DNA of 64,000 nucleotides from JALHVH01 sp963773685 (GCA_963773685.1 CAVZBY010000005.1:434001-498000); one strand, 5' to 3'. Positions 17,500 to 26,938 are shown, numbered from the stretch's first letter. Translations and numbers: made by a program. The notes: generated from the letters alone by a model not told the origin.

Positions 17500-17603
17500 A
17501 TTGCCCCCTTCGGAAAAGGGAGGGTCGGGGAGAGATACCCCCCTTTAGAAAAGGGGGGGTAGGGGGGATTTAGGACCCCCTGAAATTGCAATTTCCAGGG
17601 GCC
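17500..17603. repeat. G/C-tract repeats and a long palindrome before pckG
   Basis: CCCCCTTTAGAAAAGGGGG (from 17538) is a palindrome of a type widely repeated in bacterial genomes, with a partial copy (CCCTTCGGAAAAGGG) just before it. At 17573-17603 stands a 31-base near-palindrome, arms CCCCTG/CAGGGG around AAATTGCAATTT. No promoter is apparent in the 239-base gap, so expression of pckG may depend on sequence inside these repeats. Confidence 0.5.
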
Positions 17604-17623
17604 TGTGCTATTTCTAATCCCTT

Positions 17624-19403
17624 ATGACCACACCTGTCGAACGATGGGTCGAAGAACAAGCCCGGCTGTTCGAGCCGGATCGCGTCTATTGGTGCGACGG
17701 CTCGGAAGGCGAGGCGCGCCGGCTCATCGAGATGGGGATGAGCGAGGAGCATATCGGGAAGAACGATATCTTCCGCGAGCTCAACCAGAGCGTCTGGCCC
17801 AAGTCCTACCTCCATCGCTCCCACCCGACCGACGTCGCCCGGACCGAACAGCTGACCTTCGTCTGCCCGTCCGAAAAGGACGCGGCCGGCCCCAACAACA
17901 ACTGGAAGTCCCCCAAGGAAGCCAAGGAGCTGATGACGAAGCTTTCCCGGGGGGCCATGCGCGGCAAGACGATGTACGTCCTGCCCTACATGATGGGCCA
18001 CCCGGATTCGCCCTACGCCCGGGCCTGCGTCCAGGTCACGGACGTCTCCTACGTCGCCGTCAGCATGCGCGTCATGACCCGGATGGGCACGCCACGTCCT
18101 CGACAAGATCGGAAGCCGCGAGACCTTCGTCAAGGGCATCCACTCCGTCGGCGACTTCGATCCCGCGAAGCGCTACATCATGCACTTCCCCGAGGAAGGC
18201 CTCGTCTGGAGCATCGGCTCCGGCTACGGCGGGAACGCCCTGCTCGGCAAGAAGTGCTTCGCCCTCCGCATCGCCTCCTACCTCGGACTGAAGCAGGGCT
18301 GGCTCGCCGAGCACATGGTCATCATGGGCATCGAGGACATCCACGGCAAGGTGACCTACATCACCGCGGCCATGCCCTCGGCCTGCGGCAAGACGAACCT
18401 GGCCATGCTCGAATCCGCCCTTCCCGAGTACAAGATCACGACGCTCGGCGACGACATCGCCTGGCTCAACATCGGCCCCGACGGCCGGCTCTACGCCATC
18501 AACGCCGAGGCCGGGTTCTTCGGGGTCGCCCCCGGGACCTCGATGAAGTCCAACCCGAACATGGTCCGGACGCTCAAGGCCTCGAACTACTATCCGACGC
18601 TCTTCACCAACGTCGCCCTCGACACGGACACGAACAACCCCTGGTGGGAAGGCCTCGACGGCCCCGTCCCGGAGCACCTTCTCGACTGGCAGGGCAATCC
18701 CTGGAACCCGTCGCTCGGGACCAAGGCCGCCCAGCCGAATTCCCGGTTCACGGTGTCGCTCTACAATTGCCCGACGCTCTCCAAGGAGTTCGACAATCCC
18801 CAGGGCGTGCCCATCTCGGCCATCATCCTGGGCGGGCGCCGCTCCCAGCTCATCCCGCTCGTGACCGAGGCCTTCGACTGGGACCACGGCGTCTTCTTCG
18901 GGGCCCGGATGGGCTCGGAGACGACGGCCGCGGCCGCCGGCAAGGTCGGCGTCCTGCGCCGCGATCCGTTCGCCATGTGGCCTTTCTGCGGCTACAACAT
19001 GGGCGATTACTTCCGCCACTGGATCAACATGGGCAAGCTCATCAGCCGGCCCCCGAAGATCTATTCGATGAACGCCTTCCGCGTCGACGAGAACGGGAAG
19101 TTCATGTGGCCGGGGTTCGGCGACAACATCCGGGTCATCAAGTGGATCCTCGACCGCGTCGCCGGCAAGGTCGGCGCCAAACAGACGCCCATCGGGCTCG
19201 TCCCGAAGGTCGAGGACATCGAGACCTACGGCCTGGACGTCCCGCCCGAGAACATGAAGAAGCTCTTCGAGTTCAAGCCGGAGGAATGGGGCGACGAGGT
19301 CGCGGACATCAAGACGTTCCTCGACAAGTTCGGCCGCCACATCCCCTACGAGATCCGCCGCCAGTACGAGGACCTCGCTTCGGCCATCCGCCGGGCCGGC
19401 TAG
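17624..19403 (+). CDS. pckG: Phosphoenolpyruvate carboxykinase (GTP), one frameshift
   Basis: Converts oxaloacetate and GTP to PEP, GDP and CO2. The corrected protein is 592 residues, the usual length of the GTP class. The P-loop is PSACGKTN in AAMPSACGKTNLAML; HRSHPTDVARTE, FPEEGLVWSIGSGYGGNALL and the guanine-binding FCGYNMGDYFRHW region are all intact. The frame breaks once near 18092, where GGCACGCCACGTCC has one extra C; deleting it joins VMTRMGT to HVLDKIGSRETFVKGIH. Because both halves are perfectly conserved in a central enzyme, sequence error is more likely than loss. Anaerobes often run this enzyme in the PEP-carboxylating direction. Confidence 0.88.
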
Positions 19404-19434
19404 GGACGCAACGGCATGGTCGGGGAGGAGCCGT

Positions 19435-20669
19435 GAATTCCCGGGAGCGGGTCCTGGCGGCTATGGATCACCGGGAGCCGGATCGTAGTCCCGGTCGACT
19501 TCGGCGGACACCGGTCGTCGGGGATCGCCGCCATCGCTTACGCGCGGCTTCGCAAACACCTCGGATTGGAAGAGAAGCCGGTCCGCGTTTACGACATGGT
19601 CCAGCAGCTCGCCATCATCGACGAGGACGTCCTAGCCCGATTCGGCGCGGATACGATCGAACTCGGTCGCGCCTTCGCCTGCGACGAGGCGGATTGGGCC
19701 GATTGGGTATTGCCCGACGGAACGCCCTGCAAGGTACCCGGCATGGTCCATCCCCGAGCGGCTGGAAGGGCGATGGGTGTTGCGCTCGAAGAGCGGCCGG
19801 ATCATTGCCCACATGCCCGACGGCGCGCTCTTCTTCGAACAGGCCTACTTTCCTTACGCGGATGATAGGGAGGATGTCCGGTCCATCCCGGCCGCCTTCG
19901 AAGAGTCGATGTGGCATGCGGTCGCGCCTCCTCCCGGCCCACTCATCGCAGGCCCGGAGGGCCCCCGCATCCATGCCGAGGGCGCGCGGCGGCTTCGGGC
20001 GTCGACGGACAAGGCCATCCTGGCTCTCTTCGGCGGGAATTTGTACGAAACCGGCCAGATGCTTTTCCGCAACGACAACTTCCTGATGATGCTCGCGGCC
20101 GAGCCCTCGAGGGCGCACGCGTTCCTCGACGCGCTGGTGGAGGTGCATCTGGCGAACCTCGAGCGGTACCTGGCCGAGGTCGGCCCTTATATCGACATCA
20201 TCGTGTTCGGCGACGACCTGGGAATGCAGACGGGCCCCCAGATCTCGCCGCGCGCCTACCGGGAGTTCTTCAAACCGCGCCATGGATGATGTGGCGGCGG
20301 GCCAAACAGCTCGCCGGCGTCAAGGTGATGCTGCATTGCTGCGGCGGCGTGCGCGAGCTCCTCCCGGATCTCATCGACGCGGGCCTCGACGCCATCAATC
20401 CCGTCCAGATCTCGTGCCGCGGCATGGAAGCGGCCGCGCTCAAGAGGGATTTCGGCCGCGACCTGGTCTTCTGGGGGGGCGGCGCGGACACGCAATCCGT
20501 TCTCCCGTACGGGACGCCCGCGGAAGTCGCGGACCATGTGCGCCGTCAGGTCGAGGTCTGGCGACCCGGAGGCGGTTTCGTCTTCCAACAGGTCCACAAC
20601 ATCATGGCCGACGTGCCCGCCGCGAACATCGCGGCCATGTTCGATGCCCTGAGAGAGTGCAACGCATGA
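19435..20669 (+). CDS. Uroporphyrinogen decarboxylase-family (MtaA/CmuA-like) protein, three frameshifts
   Basis: Corrected, about 411 residues. Pieces in order: VNSRERVLAAMDHREPDR, then after one extra base near 19488 VPVDFGGHRSSGIAAIAY to DWVLPDGTPCKVP, then after one extra base near 19740 AWSIPERLEGRWVL to PRAYREFFKPR, then a one-base loss near 20281 and WMMWRRAKQLAGVKVMLHCCG to FDALRECNA. The HCCGGVRELLPDLIDAGLD and NPVQ blocks are the zinc/cobamide methyltransferase form of this family rather than haem biosynthesis. GTG start follows GGAGGAG. It overlaps the MFS gene by four bases, suggesting one-carbon or methoxylated-compound use linked to uptake. Confidence 0.7.
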
Positions 20670-22000
20670 AAAGAACCGGGCTCTACGTCCTCTCCATCAC
20701 CCTCGTCGCCGCCATCGGCGGCCTGATCTTCGGTTTCGACACGGCCATCGTCGCCGGGGCGACGCGCTTCATGAAAGAGCAGTTCGCGCTCGACTCGCTT
20801 CAGGAAGGATGGGCCGTGAGCGTCGTCCTCATCGGCTGCATGTTCGGGGCCGGCCTCGCGGGGCCCGCGAGCGACCGGATCGGCCGCCGCCGCCTCATGC
20901 TCATCTCGGCCGTCCTGTTCTTCGCTTCGGCCGCCGGATGCGCCGTCGCCCGAACGATGGCCGAATTCGTCGTCTTCCGGTTCGTCGGCGGCCTCGGCAT
21001 CGGATCGGCCGCCGTCCTATCGCCGCTCTATATCGCCGAGATCGCTCCGGCCAAGGTCCGGGGCGCGCTCGTCTCCGTCAATCAGATGGCCATCGTCACC
21101 GGGATCCTCCTGGCCTACTTCGTCAATTGGGCCTTCGCATCCTCCGGCCCGGCGAATTGGCGCTACATGTACGGGATGGGGGCCGTCCCTTCGGTTCTCT
21201 TCTTCCTGCTCCTCCTCCGCGTCCCGGAGAGCCCGCGCTGGCTCATCAAGAAGGGCCGCGAGGAGGAGGCTCGCCGCGTTCTCGTCCGGTCGGACACGGC
21301 CGAGGCCGCCGCCCGGGAGATCCGGGACATCAAGGAGACCCTGTCCCTGGAAACGGGCTCCGTCGGCGAGCTCTTCGGGCCGAAATTCCGCCGGCCGCTC
21401 ATGATCGCCGTCGTTTTAGCCGTCTTTCAGCAGATCACGGGCATCAACGCCATCCTGTACTATGCGCCGAGGATCTTCGAAAGCGCCGGCTTCGCCAGGA
21501 TGTCGGCGCTCGGCCAATCGGCGATCGTCGGCGCGGTCAATATGCTCTTCACGGTCGTCGCCATCCTCCTTGCTGACAAGGTCGGCCGCCGGCCTCTGCT
21601 CCTGATCGCCACGGGAGGGATGGGCGTTTCGCTCGTCCTGCTCGGCGCGGCGTTCCGTTTCCAGTTCCTCCCTCCGTCGGCGCTCCTGTTCGTCATCCTG
21701 CTCTACATCGCCTTCTTCGCCTCGGCCATGGGCCCTCTCGTCTGGGTCGTCATGGCCGAGATCTTCCCCATCCGGATGCGGGGGGCGGCCATGGGGATCG
21801 CGACCCTCCTTCTCTGGCTCGCGGATTTCGTGGTGACCCTGACCTTCCCGGTCATCTCGGACAAGCTCAGCTCTTCGACCGCGTTCTGGATCTACGCCGC
21901 GATGTGCGCCTGCGACCTCGTCTTCATGATCTTCTTCCTGCCGGAGACGAAAGGGAAGTCCCTCGAGGAGATCGAGCGAAACTGGCTGAAGGCCGTGTAG
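20666..22000 (+). CDS. MFS sugar:proton symporter
   Basis: 444 residues and about twelve hydrophobic segments. Sugar-porter signatures are intact: GLIFGFDTAIVAGA in helix 1, DRIGRRRLM, VGGLGIGSAAVLSPLYIAE, PESPRWLIKKG, QQITGINAILYYAP, DKVGRRPLL and PETKGKSLEEIE at the end. It is closest in style to XylE/GalP/AraE-type pentose or hexose importers. The ATG overlaps the stop of the preceding UroD-family gene, so the two are translationally coupled. Pentose uptake would fit the arabinose genes 8 kb away, but that is inference. Confidence 0.9.
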   Translation: MKRTGLYVLSITLVAAIGGLIFGFDTAIVAGATRFMKEQFALDSLQEGWAVSVVLIGCMFGAGLAGPASDRIGRRRLMLISAVLFFASAAGCAVARTMAEFVVFRFVGGLGIGSAAVLSPLYIAEIAPAKVRGALVSVNQMAIVTGILLAYFVNWAFASSGPANWRYMYGMGAVPSVLFFLLLLRVPESPRWLIKKGREEEARRVLVRSDTAEAAAREIRDIKETLSLETGSVGELFGPKFRRPLMIAVVLAVFQQITGINAILYYAPRIFESAGFARMSALGQSAIVGAVNMLFTVVAILLADKVGRRPLLLIATGGMGVSLVLLGAAFRFQFLPPSALLFVILLYIAFFASAMGPLVWVVMAEIFPIRMRGAAMGIATLLLWLADFVVTLTFPVISDKLSSSTAFWIYAAMCACDLVFMIFFLPETKGKSLEEIERNWLKAV

Positions 22001-22061
22001 GCGTCCTTCTTATTGCGACTTGGCCTCCGATGACGGCGATATCCATGCCCCCTTCCCGGCC

Positions 22062-23105
22062 TCACCTGGGCCCGTAAACCATCTCCTTGATCCAGGCCGA
22101 TCGGCCGGCGGCGACCGCCCGGTGATAGATGAAGAGCTGAAGGAGCGGCATCACGAGAAGCATGCGCGCGTATTCGGACAGCCCCGAGCTCAATTCGATG
22201 ACGAAATCCGTGCCGGCGGCAAGACCCGGGGCCGCTTTCTCGCAGACGACCGCGACCTTGGCCCCGACATCCTTGATCTTCGCCAGGGCGTCCAGCTGAT
22301 ATTGTGCCCCGGAATCGGAAAGGAGCACGGTAATGAGGGTCGACGCGCCGGCCGCGTGCTTCGGGCCGTGGAGATATTCGAGCGTTTCGCAGGCCTCGGC
22401 GGGCGCGCGGATGATCTCCTCGGTTTTGAGCTGGAGCTCCCGGGCGAATCCCAAGTACGGCCCTTGGCCGAGATAGATGAGCCGGTCGTAGCTTCCGAGC
22501 CCGGCCTTGTCCTTGACAAGCTCCCCATAGCGTTCCAGAAGTCCCTCGGCCAAGTCCGGCAGGCGCCGCATCTCCTCTTCGAGCACGCGATCCCTCGCCC
22601 GCCTGGCGGCAAGGGCCTGGAGGGCGAGCACGGTCGCCGTCAGGGCCCGAGTTGTGAACCGGCTCGTCTCGGCGGCCTCGTCAAGAACAAGCGAGCCTTC
22701 GCTTTCCGCGAGCAGCGGTGTGTTCGCGTGACAGGCCACGCCGATAGATCTCCATCCGTACGTTCCCCTCAACAGCCGGACGGCATCCCTCGTCTCGAAT
22801 GTCTCGCCTGACCGCGAGATGCCGAAGGCCGTGCCTTTAGCCGGGCCGGACGCGTGGATCTCCGGATAGGTGATGATATCCGATGAGGACAGGGCCTGCG
22901 CCCGACCGCCGGTGTAATGGCGCCACATCTGGGCCGCGGCGATCGAAAGATAAAAGGACGAGCCCATGCCGACGAAGAGGGCCGGGCCGTCCCCGATGAG
23001 CGCGTCTATCCCCAGGAGCGGGCTTTGGGGCCCGAGCAACCGGTCGAGCGTGCGACGCCAAACGTCGGGCTGGGAGAGGATCTCCCCGAGGAGGTGATCT
23101 TTCAA
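22062..23105 (-). CDS. SIS-domain sugar-phosphate isomerase/deaminase-like protein
   Basis: 347 residues with two sugar isomerase (SIS) domains. The first has FVGMGSSFYLSIAAAQ and FGISRSGETFETRDA, the phosphosugar-binding Ser loops; the second has IYLGQGPYLGFARELQLKTEE and EYLHGPKHA, the layout of the GlmS isomerase half and of AgaS/FrlB-type proteins. No glutaminase domain is present, so it is likely an amino-sugar or fructosamine phosphate isomerase/deglycase. The start is TTG at 23105, overlapping the stop of the small gene upstream; no ATG exists before the conserved first domain, so translational coupling is likely. Confidence 0.8.
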   Translation of the reverse strand: MKDHLLGEILSQPDVWRRTLDRLLGPQSPLLGIDALIGDGPALFVGMGSSFYLSIAAAQMWRHYTGGRAQALSSSDIITYPEIHASGPAKGTAFGISRSGETFETRDAVRLLRGTYGWRSIGVACHANTPLLAESEGSLVLDEAAETSRFTTRALTATVLALQALAARRARDRVLEEEMRRLPDLAEGLLERYGELVKDKAGLGSYDRLIYLGQGPYLGFARELQLKTEEIIRAPAEACETLEYLHGPKHAAGASTLITVLLSDSGAQYQLDALAKIKDVGAKVAVVCEKAAPGLAAGTDFVIELSSGLSEYARMLLVMPLLQLFIYHRAVAAGRSAWIKEMVYGPR

Positions 23106-23257
23106 TAGCCCTCGCCGCGATCCGCCGGCGTTTCCGGTTTGCGTCCCCGGCGCTTCGCGAAGAAGGCCCGGAATTCGCGGATCGTCTTATAGCACCAGTA
23201 AATCAGGAGGCTTAATCCGAACGCCCATACCCCCCACGTGATCCAGTCGAGGCGCAT
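23102..23257 (-). CDS. Small single-span membrane protein (51 residues)
   Basis: ATG at 23257 to TGA at 23102-23104. The product has one hydrophobic span (ITWGVWAFGLSLLIYW) followed by a strongly basic tail (RAFFAKRRGRK), so it should sit in the inner membrane with its C-terminus in the cytoplasm. The stop overlaps the TTG start of the SIS-domain gene, which suggests it serves to deliver ribosomes to that gene or acts with its product. No family recognised. Confidence 0.5.
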   Translation of the reverse strand: MRLDWITWGVWAFGLSLLIYWCYKTIREFRAFFAKRRGRKPETPADRGEGY

Positions 23258-23277
23258 GTCCGCATGATACTAAAATC

Positions 23278-23330
23278 AAGGACACAATAGCAATTTCGTA
23301 ATGGGGGGAGAATCTCGTACTCGAGCGGCT
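23278..23330. repeat. Truncated copy of the 14605 element
   Basis: AAGGACACAATAGCAATTTC at 23278 matches GGGGACACAATACCAATTTC at 14610, and the following GAGAATCTCGTACTCGA matches GGAATCAGCTCGTAATCGA. The right terminal repeat is missing. It lies between the small membrane protein gene and the divergent CARDB-like gene. Confidence 0.55.
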
Positions 23331-23383
23331 TGCGGGACGCGCCCTTTATAGACTATATTTATGCCGTCCAGCAAGGAGGACCC

Positions 23384-23950
23384 ATGAACCAGCGTCATTT
23401 CGCCCTCACGTTCGCGGCCGCCTGTCTCGTGCTCGCGGGCGCAGGACTCTTCGGCCAGAGCAAGACCCAGCAGACCCCGGAAAGCCAGGTCGCCAAGCCC
23501 GTGCCCAGGCCCGGGGACGTCATGAAAGCCAAGTGCGACCTGGTCGCCGTCTCCATCGACTTCGAGGACATCAAGTCCCACACCAGCGCCTCGGGCGAGA
23601 AGAGCTATTCGTGCAAGCCGTCCTACACCTTCAAGAACACCGGCCCGGTGGGCAGCGGGACCTTCGACGTCATCTTCGAGATCCAGAACCCCGTCACCAA
23701 GGAATGGTACTTCTACCTGACCATGCCCTACCAGGCGTCCCTGGCCGCCGGAGAGGTCCGGAAGTTCGGCGGAGCGGTTTCGGACATATGCAACTGGGCA
23801 GCGGGCGCGGAGCGTCCCAAGTTCCGCCTCAGGCTGGATTTCAACCACGTCGTTACGGAATCGAACGAGGACAACAACGACCTGATGAAACAGGTATCCC
23901 TGTACCAGCTGCGGCGGGTGACCGACTTGCCGATAAAGAAGATCAATTAG
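23384..23950 (+). CDS. Secreted CARDB-like single-domain protein
   Basis: 188 residues. ATG at 23384 follows AAGGAGG; signal peptide FAAACLVLAGAGLFGQ. The mature chain reads KCDLVAVSIDFEDIKS, YTFKNTGPVGSGTFDVIFE, LAAGEVRKFG and ends VVTESNEDNNDLMKQV, the strand order and the Asn/Asp-rich closing turn of a CARDB (cell-adhesion-related) beta-sandwich. Two Cys (positions about 47 and 69 region) could form a disulfide. Probably periplasmic or surface. Its stop overlaps the convergent gene by four bases. Confidence 0.6.
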   Translation: MNQRHFALTFAAACLVLAGAGLFGQSKTQQTPESQVAKPVPRPGDVMKAKCDLVAVSIDFEDIKSHTSASGEKSYSCKPSYTFKNTGPVGSGTFDVIFEIQNPVTKEWYFYLTMPYQASLAAGEVRKFGGAVSDICNWAAGAERPKFRLRLDFNHVVTESNEDNNDLMKQVSLYQLRRVTDLPIKKIN

Positions 23951-24643
23951 GCCTTGATCCGGATGTTCCGGAAATAGATCGGCGCTCCGGCGTGCTTGCC
24001 CTGGAGGCCGATGCGGCCCTTCGTCGCCAGCTCGGCGAGGGGCTTGCTGAGCCACGGCGGGATCTCGCTCCCGTCCGGGTTGTATTGGGCCGACGTCCAG
24101 AGGCTCATGTCCATCGCCGTGACCTGCTCGCCGTTCAGCATGACGTAGATCTTCCGGCCCTGGCATGTGATGGTGTAATGGTTCCACTCGCCGGGCCTGT
24201 TGACCAGGCTCCGGGTCGGGGCGAGGTGGCCGAATATGGCGCCGCAATGCCAGGTCGCGGGGGACTTGGCCCATTCCTCGGCAAAGTCGTCGGCGATCTG
24301 GATCTCGACCGAGTTGGGGATCCATTCGACGACGTCCGTGCAATACACGATGACGCCGCTGTTCGTTCCGGGCGCCGTCTTGAATTCCAGGTCGAGGATG
24401 AAGTTCTCGTATTCCCGCTTCGTCCAGATGGCCTGGTCCTCGCTCGCCGTGAGGATCGCCGTCCTCGACCGTCCAGACGCCCGCGGGGAACTCGGCGTCG
24501 GAGAGGTCGGGCTCGAACAAGGCCGGCCAGCCCTGGGTATCCGGATGCAGCTGCGCGGCGGGCCTGCCGCCGATGGCGAACGCGGCCGATACGAGGACCA
24601 GAAATCCGACGGCCGCCGGGAATATCAAAGGCGTTCTCGTCAT
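23947..24643 (-). CDS. DUF1080 (3-keto-disaccharide hydrolase-like) protein, one frameshift
   Basis: Signal peptide (VGFLVLVSAAFAIG), then a concanavalin-like sandwich typical of DUF1080: GWPALFEPDLSDAEFPAGVW, ENFILDLEFKTAPGTNSGV, GEWNHYTITCQGRKIYVMLN and the closing KGRIGLQGKHAGAPIYFRNI. The break is near 24452, where one extra base turns EDGILTASEDQAIW into another frame; deletion gives about 231 residues. The family includes 3-keto-glycoside hydrolases acting in the periplasm. Start ATG at 24643 has GGAGG upstream. Confidence 0.75.
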
Positions 24644-24714
24644 GGCGGTTCCTCCTTTGCTCCAAGCGTAAGCGTACCAAATTCGCCGGCGCGTGGGAAG
24701 GGAGAGTCGAGGGG

Positions 24715-24744
24715 TTGACAGCCGTTCGAACGGGGCGATATAGT
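24715..24744 (+). promoter_or_regulatory. Promoter with palindrome between -35 and -10
   Basis: TTGACA (24715-24720), 18 bases, TATAGT (24739-24744). The spacer carries the perfect 12-base palindrome CCGTTCGAACGG at 24722-24733, a good place for a repressor. Drives the M20 peptidase gene 45 bases downstream. Confidence 0.55.
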
Positions 24745-24788
24745 CCCTTTGATTCCAATCCCGGCTCGAAACGAAAGAGAGGATGCGC

Positions 24789-26231
24789 ATGAGAATACGT
24801 CTCCCGGGCGTCGCGGTCTCGCTGGCTTGCCTGTTGATCATCTCGCAGTTGGCGGCCGGCGCCTCCATCAAGAAGAAGGAGGAAGCCGTCGCCTTCATCG
24901 ATAAGCATGCGTCCGAGTTCATCGATCTCAGCGATCAGGTCTGGGGGTTTGCCGAAGTCGCGCTGCTCGAGACCCGGTCGTCGAAAGCGCTCGCGGATTA
25001 TGCCGAAAGACAGGGCTTCACGGTCGAACGCGGCGTCGCGGGAATGCCGACGGCCTTTGTGGCAAGCTACGGCGAGGGCCGGCCGATCATCGGCCTCCTC
25101 GGCGAATACGACGCCTTGCCGGGCCTTTCGCAGAAAGCCCAAGCCGGCAAGGAGGTCCTGCAGGCCGGTGCCGCGGGCCATGGCTGCGGACATAACCTGC
25201 TGGGCGCGGCGGCGCTCGGAGCCGCCGTGGCCGTCAAGGACCTGATGGCCGCGGGAAAGCTCAAGGGCACGATCCGCTTCTACGGCACTCCCGCCGAAGA
25301 AGCCGTGGGAGGCAAGATCTACATGGCCCGGGAGGGGCTGTTCAACGATCTCGACGTCTGTCTGACCTGGCACCCCGACGAGAAGACGGAGGTCTCGGTC
25401 GACGGCTCGCAGGCGATCGTCGATTTCATCCTCGAATTCAGCGGCCGGACGGCTCACGCGGCGGGCGACCCGTGGAACGGGCGGAGCGCCGTGGCCGCGC
25501 TGGAGTTCTTCACCACGGGCCTGAACCGCATGCGCGAATTCGTCAAGCCCACCGTCCGCATGCACTACTCGATCCTGAACGGCGGGGACGTGCCGAACGT
25601 TGTGCCGGCCTACGCCAAGCTCTGGTGCTGGCTCCGTGATTCGAAGGGCGCCGGCGTCCAACAGCTGCTCGGCCGCGCGCGCCGGATCGCCGAGGGCGCG
25701 GCCATGATGGCCGAGGTCGAAACGAAGCTCACGGTGCAGGGGGGCGACTGGGAGACCCTCGTCAACCTGGCCGGGGAAAAGGCGATGTTCGCGAATCTCC
25801 AGTGGCTCGGCCCGATCCGGTTCACGCCGGAGGAACAGGAATTCGCCAAAGAGATCCAGCGCGCGACGGGGGCGGAGCCCAAGGGCCTTGACGGCTCGGT
25901 CAGGCCGTGGGCGGAGCCGAAGGCCGATCCCGAGGGCGGATCGACGGACGTCGGCGACGTGAGCTGGATCGTTCCCACGCTGAGCATGGAGGCCACGACC
26001 GCGCCCGAGGGCACTCCCTGGCACGCCTGGCCGGTCGTCGCCTGCGGCGGGACTTCCATCGGCCATAAAGGGCTTGTCTACGCGGCCAAGGTCCTGGCGG
26101 CGACGACGGTGGACCTGTTCGAGGACGCGAAGCTCCTCCAGGCCATCCAGGCCGAGTTCCGGGAGAAGACGAAGGGCGTCGTCTACAAACCGTTCGTCCC
26201 CGACGGGCCGCCTCCCGTGCCGAAGAACTGA
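24789..26231 (+). CDS. Secreted M20-family amidohydrolase (AbgB-like)
   Basis: 480 residues with signal LPGVAVSLACLLIISQLAAG. Zinc-amidohydrolase blocks: GLLGEYDALPG, GHGCGHNLLGAAALGAA with metal-binding HGCGHN, YGTPAEEAVGGKIYMA with the catalytic Glu pair, CLTWHPDEKTEV, and the dimer-domain motif RTAHAAGDPWNGRSA. Layout and length resemble aminobenzoyl-glutamate hydrolase subunit B; the natural substrate is an N-acyl amino acid or peptide. ATG 24789 is preferred to ATG 24783 because AGAGAGG is then six bases upstream. Probably periplasmic. Confidence 0.85.
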   Translation: MRIRLPGVAVSLACLLIISQLAAGASIKKKEEAVAFIDKHASEFIDLSDQVWGFAEVALLETRSSKALADYAERQGFTVERGVAGMPTAFVASYGEGRPIIGLLGEYDALPGLSQKAQAGKEVLQAGAAGHGCGHNLLGAAALGAAVAVKDLMAAGKLKGTIRFYGTPAEEAVGGKIYMAREGLFNDLDVCLTWHPDEKTEVSVDGSQAIVDFILEFSGRTAHAAGDPWNGRSAVAALEFFTTGLNRMREFVKPTVRMHYSILNGGDVPNVVPAYAKLWCWLRDSKGAGVQQLLGRARRIAEGAAMMAEVETKLTVQGGDWETLVNLAGEKAMFANLQWLGPIRFTPEEQEFAKEIQRATGAEPKGLDGSVRPWAEPKADPEGGSTDVGDVSWIVPTLSMEATTAPEGTPWHAWPVVACGGTSIGHKGLVYAAKVLAATTVDLFEDAKLLQAIQAEFREKTKGVVYKPFVPDGPPPVPKN

Positions 26232-26417
26232 GTCGTTTCGGAGAGCGGACCGCAGGACATCTTTTCCCGCGGAAAAGGACGCCTCTCGCCCAAATCGCAT
26301 TGACCGGGGCGATGGCCGGTTTCTTTTCCCGTTTCCCCCTGGAAATCGACCCTTTCCCGACGGGCGGCAATGGCCCGTTTCTTGCATTATGAGCTTCGGG
26401 TTGGAGGTCTCTCTCCG

Positions 26418-26936
26418 ATGCAAATTATCAAAGAACCGGCCAAATCGCTCCAGGAAGCGGAGCTCGTTATCACCCGGGTCTTTGACGCCCCCCGGGAAAC
26501 CGTCTGGAAGACCTGGACGGAGCCCGAGCGCGTGAAGCTCTGGTGGGGGCCCGGAGGCTTCACCGTGCCGGTCTGCAGGATCGACCTTCGCGTCGGCGGG
26601 ATCTATCTTTATTGCATGCGCTCGCCCTTGGGCAAGGATTATTGGAATACCGGTGTCTTTTGCGAGATCGTCGTTCCGGAACGGATCGTCGCCACGGACA
26701 GCTTCGCGGACGAGCAGGGCCATATCGTGCCCGCCAGTCACTACGGCATGAATCCGGCCTATCCTCTGGAGATGCTCGTGAAAGCGACGTTCGAGGACCT
26801 CGACGGCCGGACGCGGCTCACGCTGGAGCATTCCGGCCTCCCCGTCGGCCTGGACCGCGCCGGCGCCCGGGAAGGATGGTCCCAAAGCCTGGACAAGCTC
26901 GCCAAAGCCCTGAAACGGCCGGAGACCTCGAGCTGA
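26418..26936 (+). CDS. SRPBCC (AHSA1-type) protein
   Basis: 172 residues of the Aha1/START-like helix-grip fold: LVITRVFDAPRETVWKTWTE, then VKLWWGPGGFTVP and the C-terminal HSGLPVGLDRAGAREGWSQS with the family's final GW-SxxLxxL pattern. A hydrophobic ligand pocket is expected; precise role unknown. Start ATG 26418 opens MQIIKEP. It ends two bases before the next gene and is probably cotranscribed with it; such pairs often go with sigma-factor or reductase genes. Confidence 0.8.
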   Translation: MQIIKEPAKSLQEAELVITRVFDAPRETVWKTWTEPERVKLWWGPGGFTVPVCRIDLRVGGIYLYCMRSPLGKDYWNTGVFCEIVVPERIVATDSFADEQGHIVPASHYGMNPAYPLEMLVKATFEDLDGRTRLTLEHSGLPVGLDRAGAREGWSQSLDKLAKALKRPETSS

Positions 26937-26938
26937 CC

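Noticed and set aside
24135..26885. Very long minus-strand frame across the M20 and SRPBCC genes
   Set aside because: Only its last part coincides with the N-terminus of the DUF1080 gene; the rest is antisense of conserved genes.
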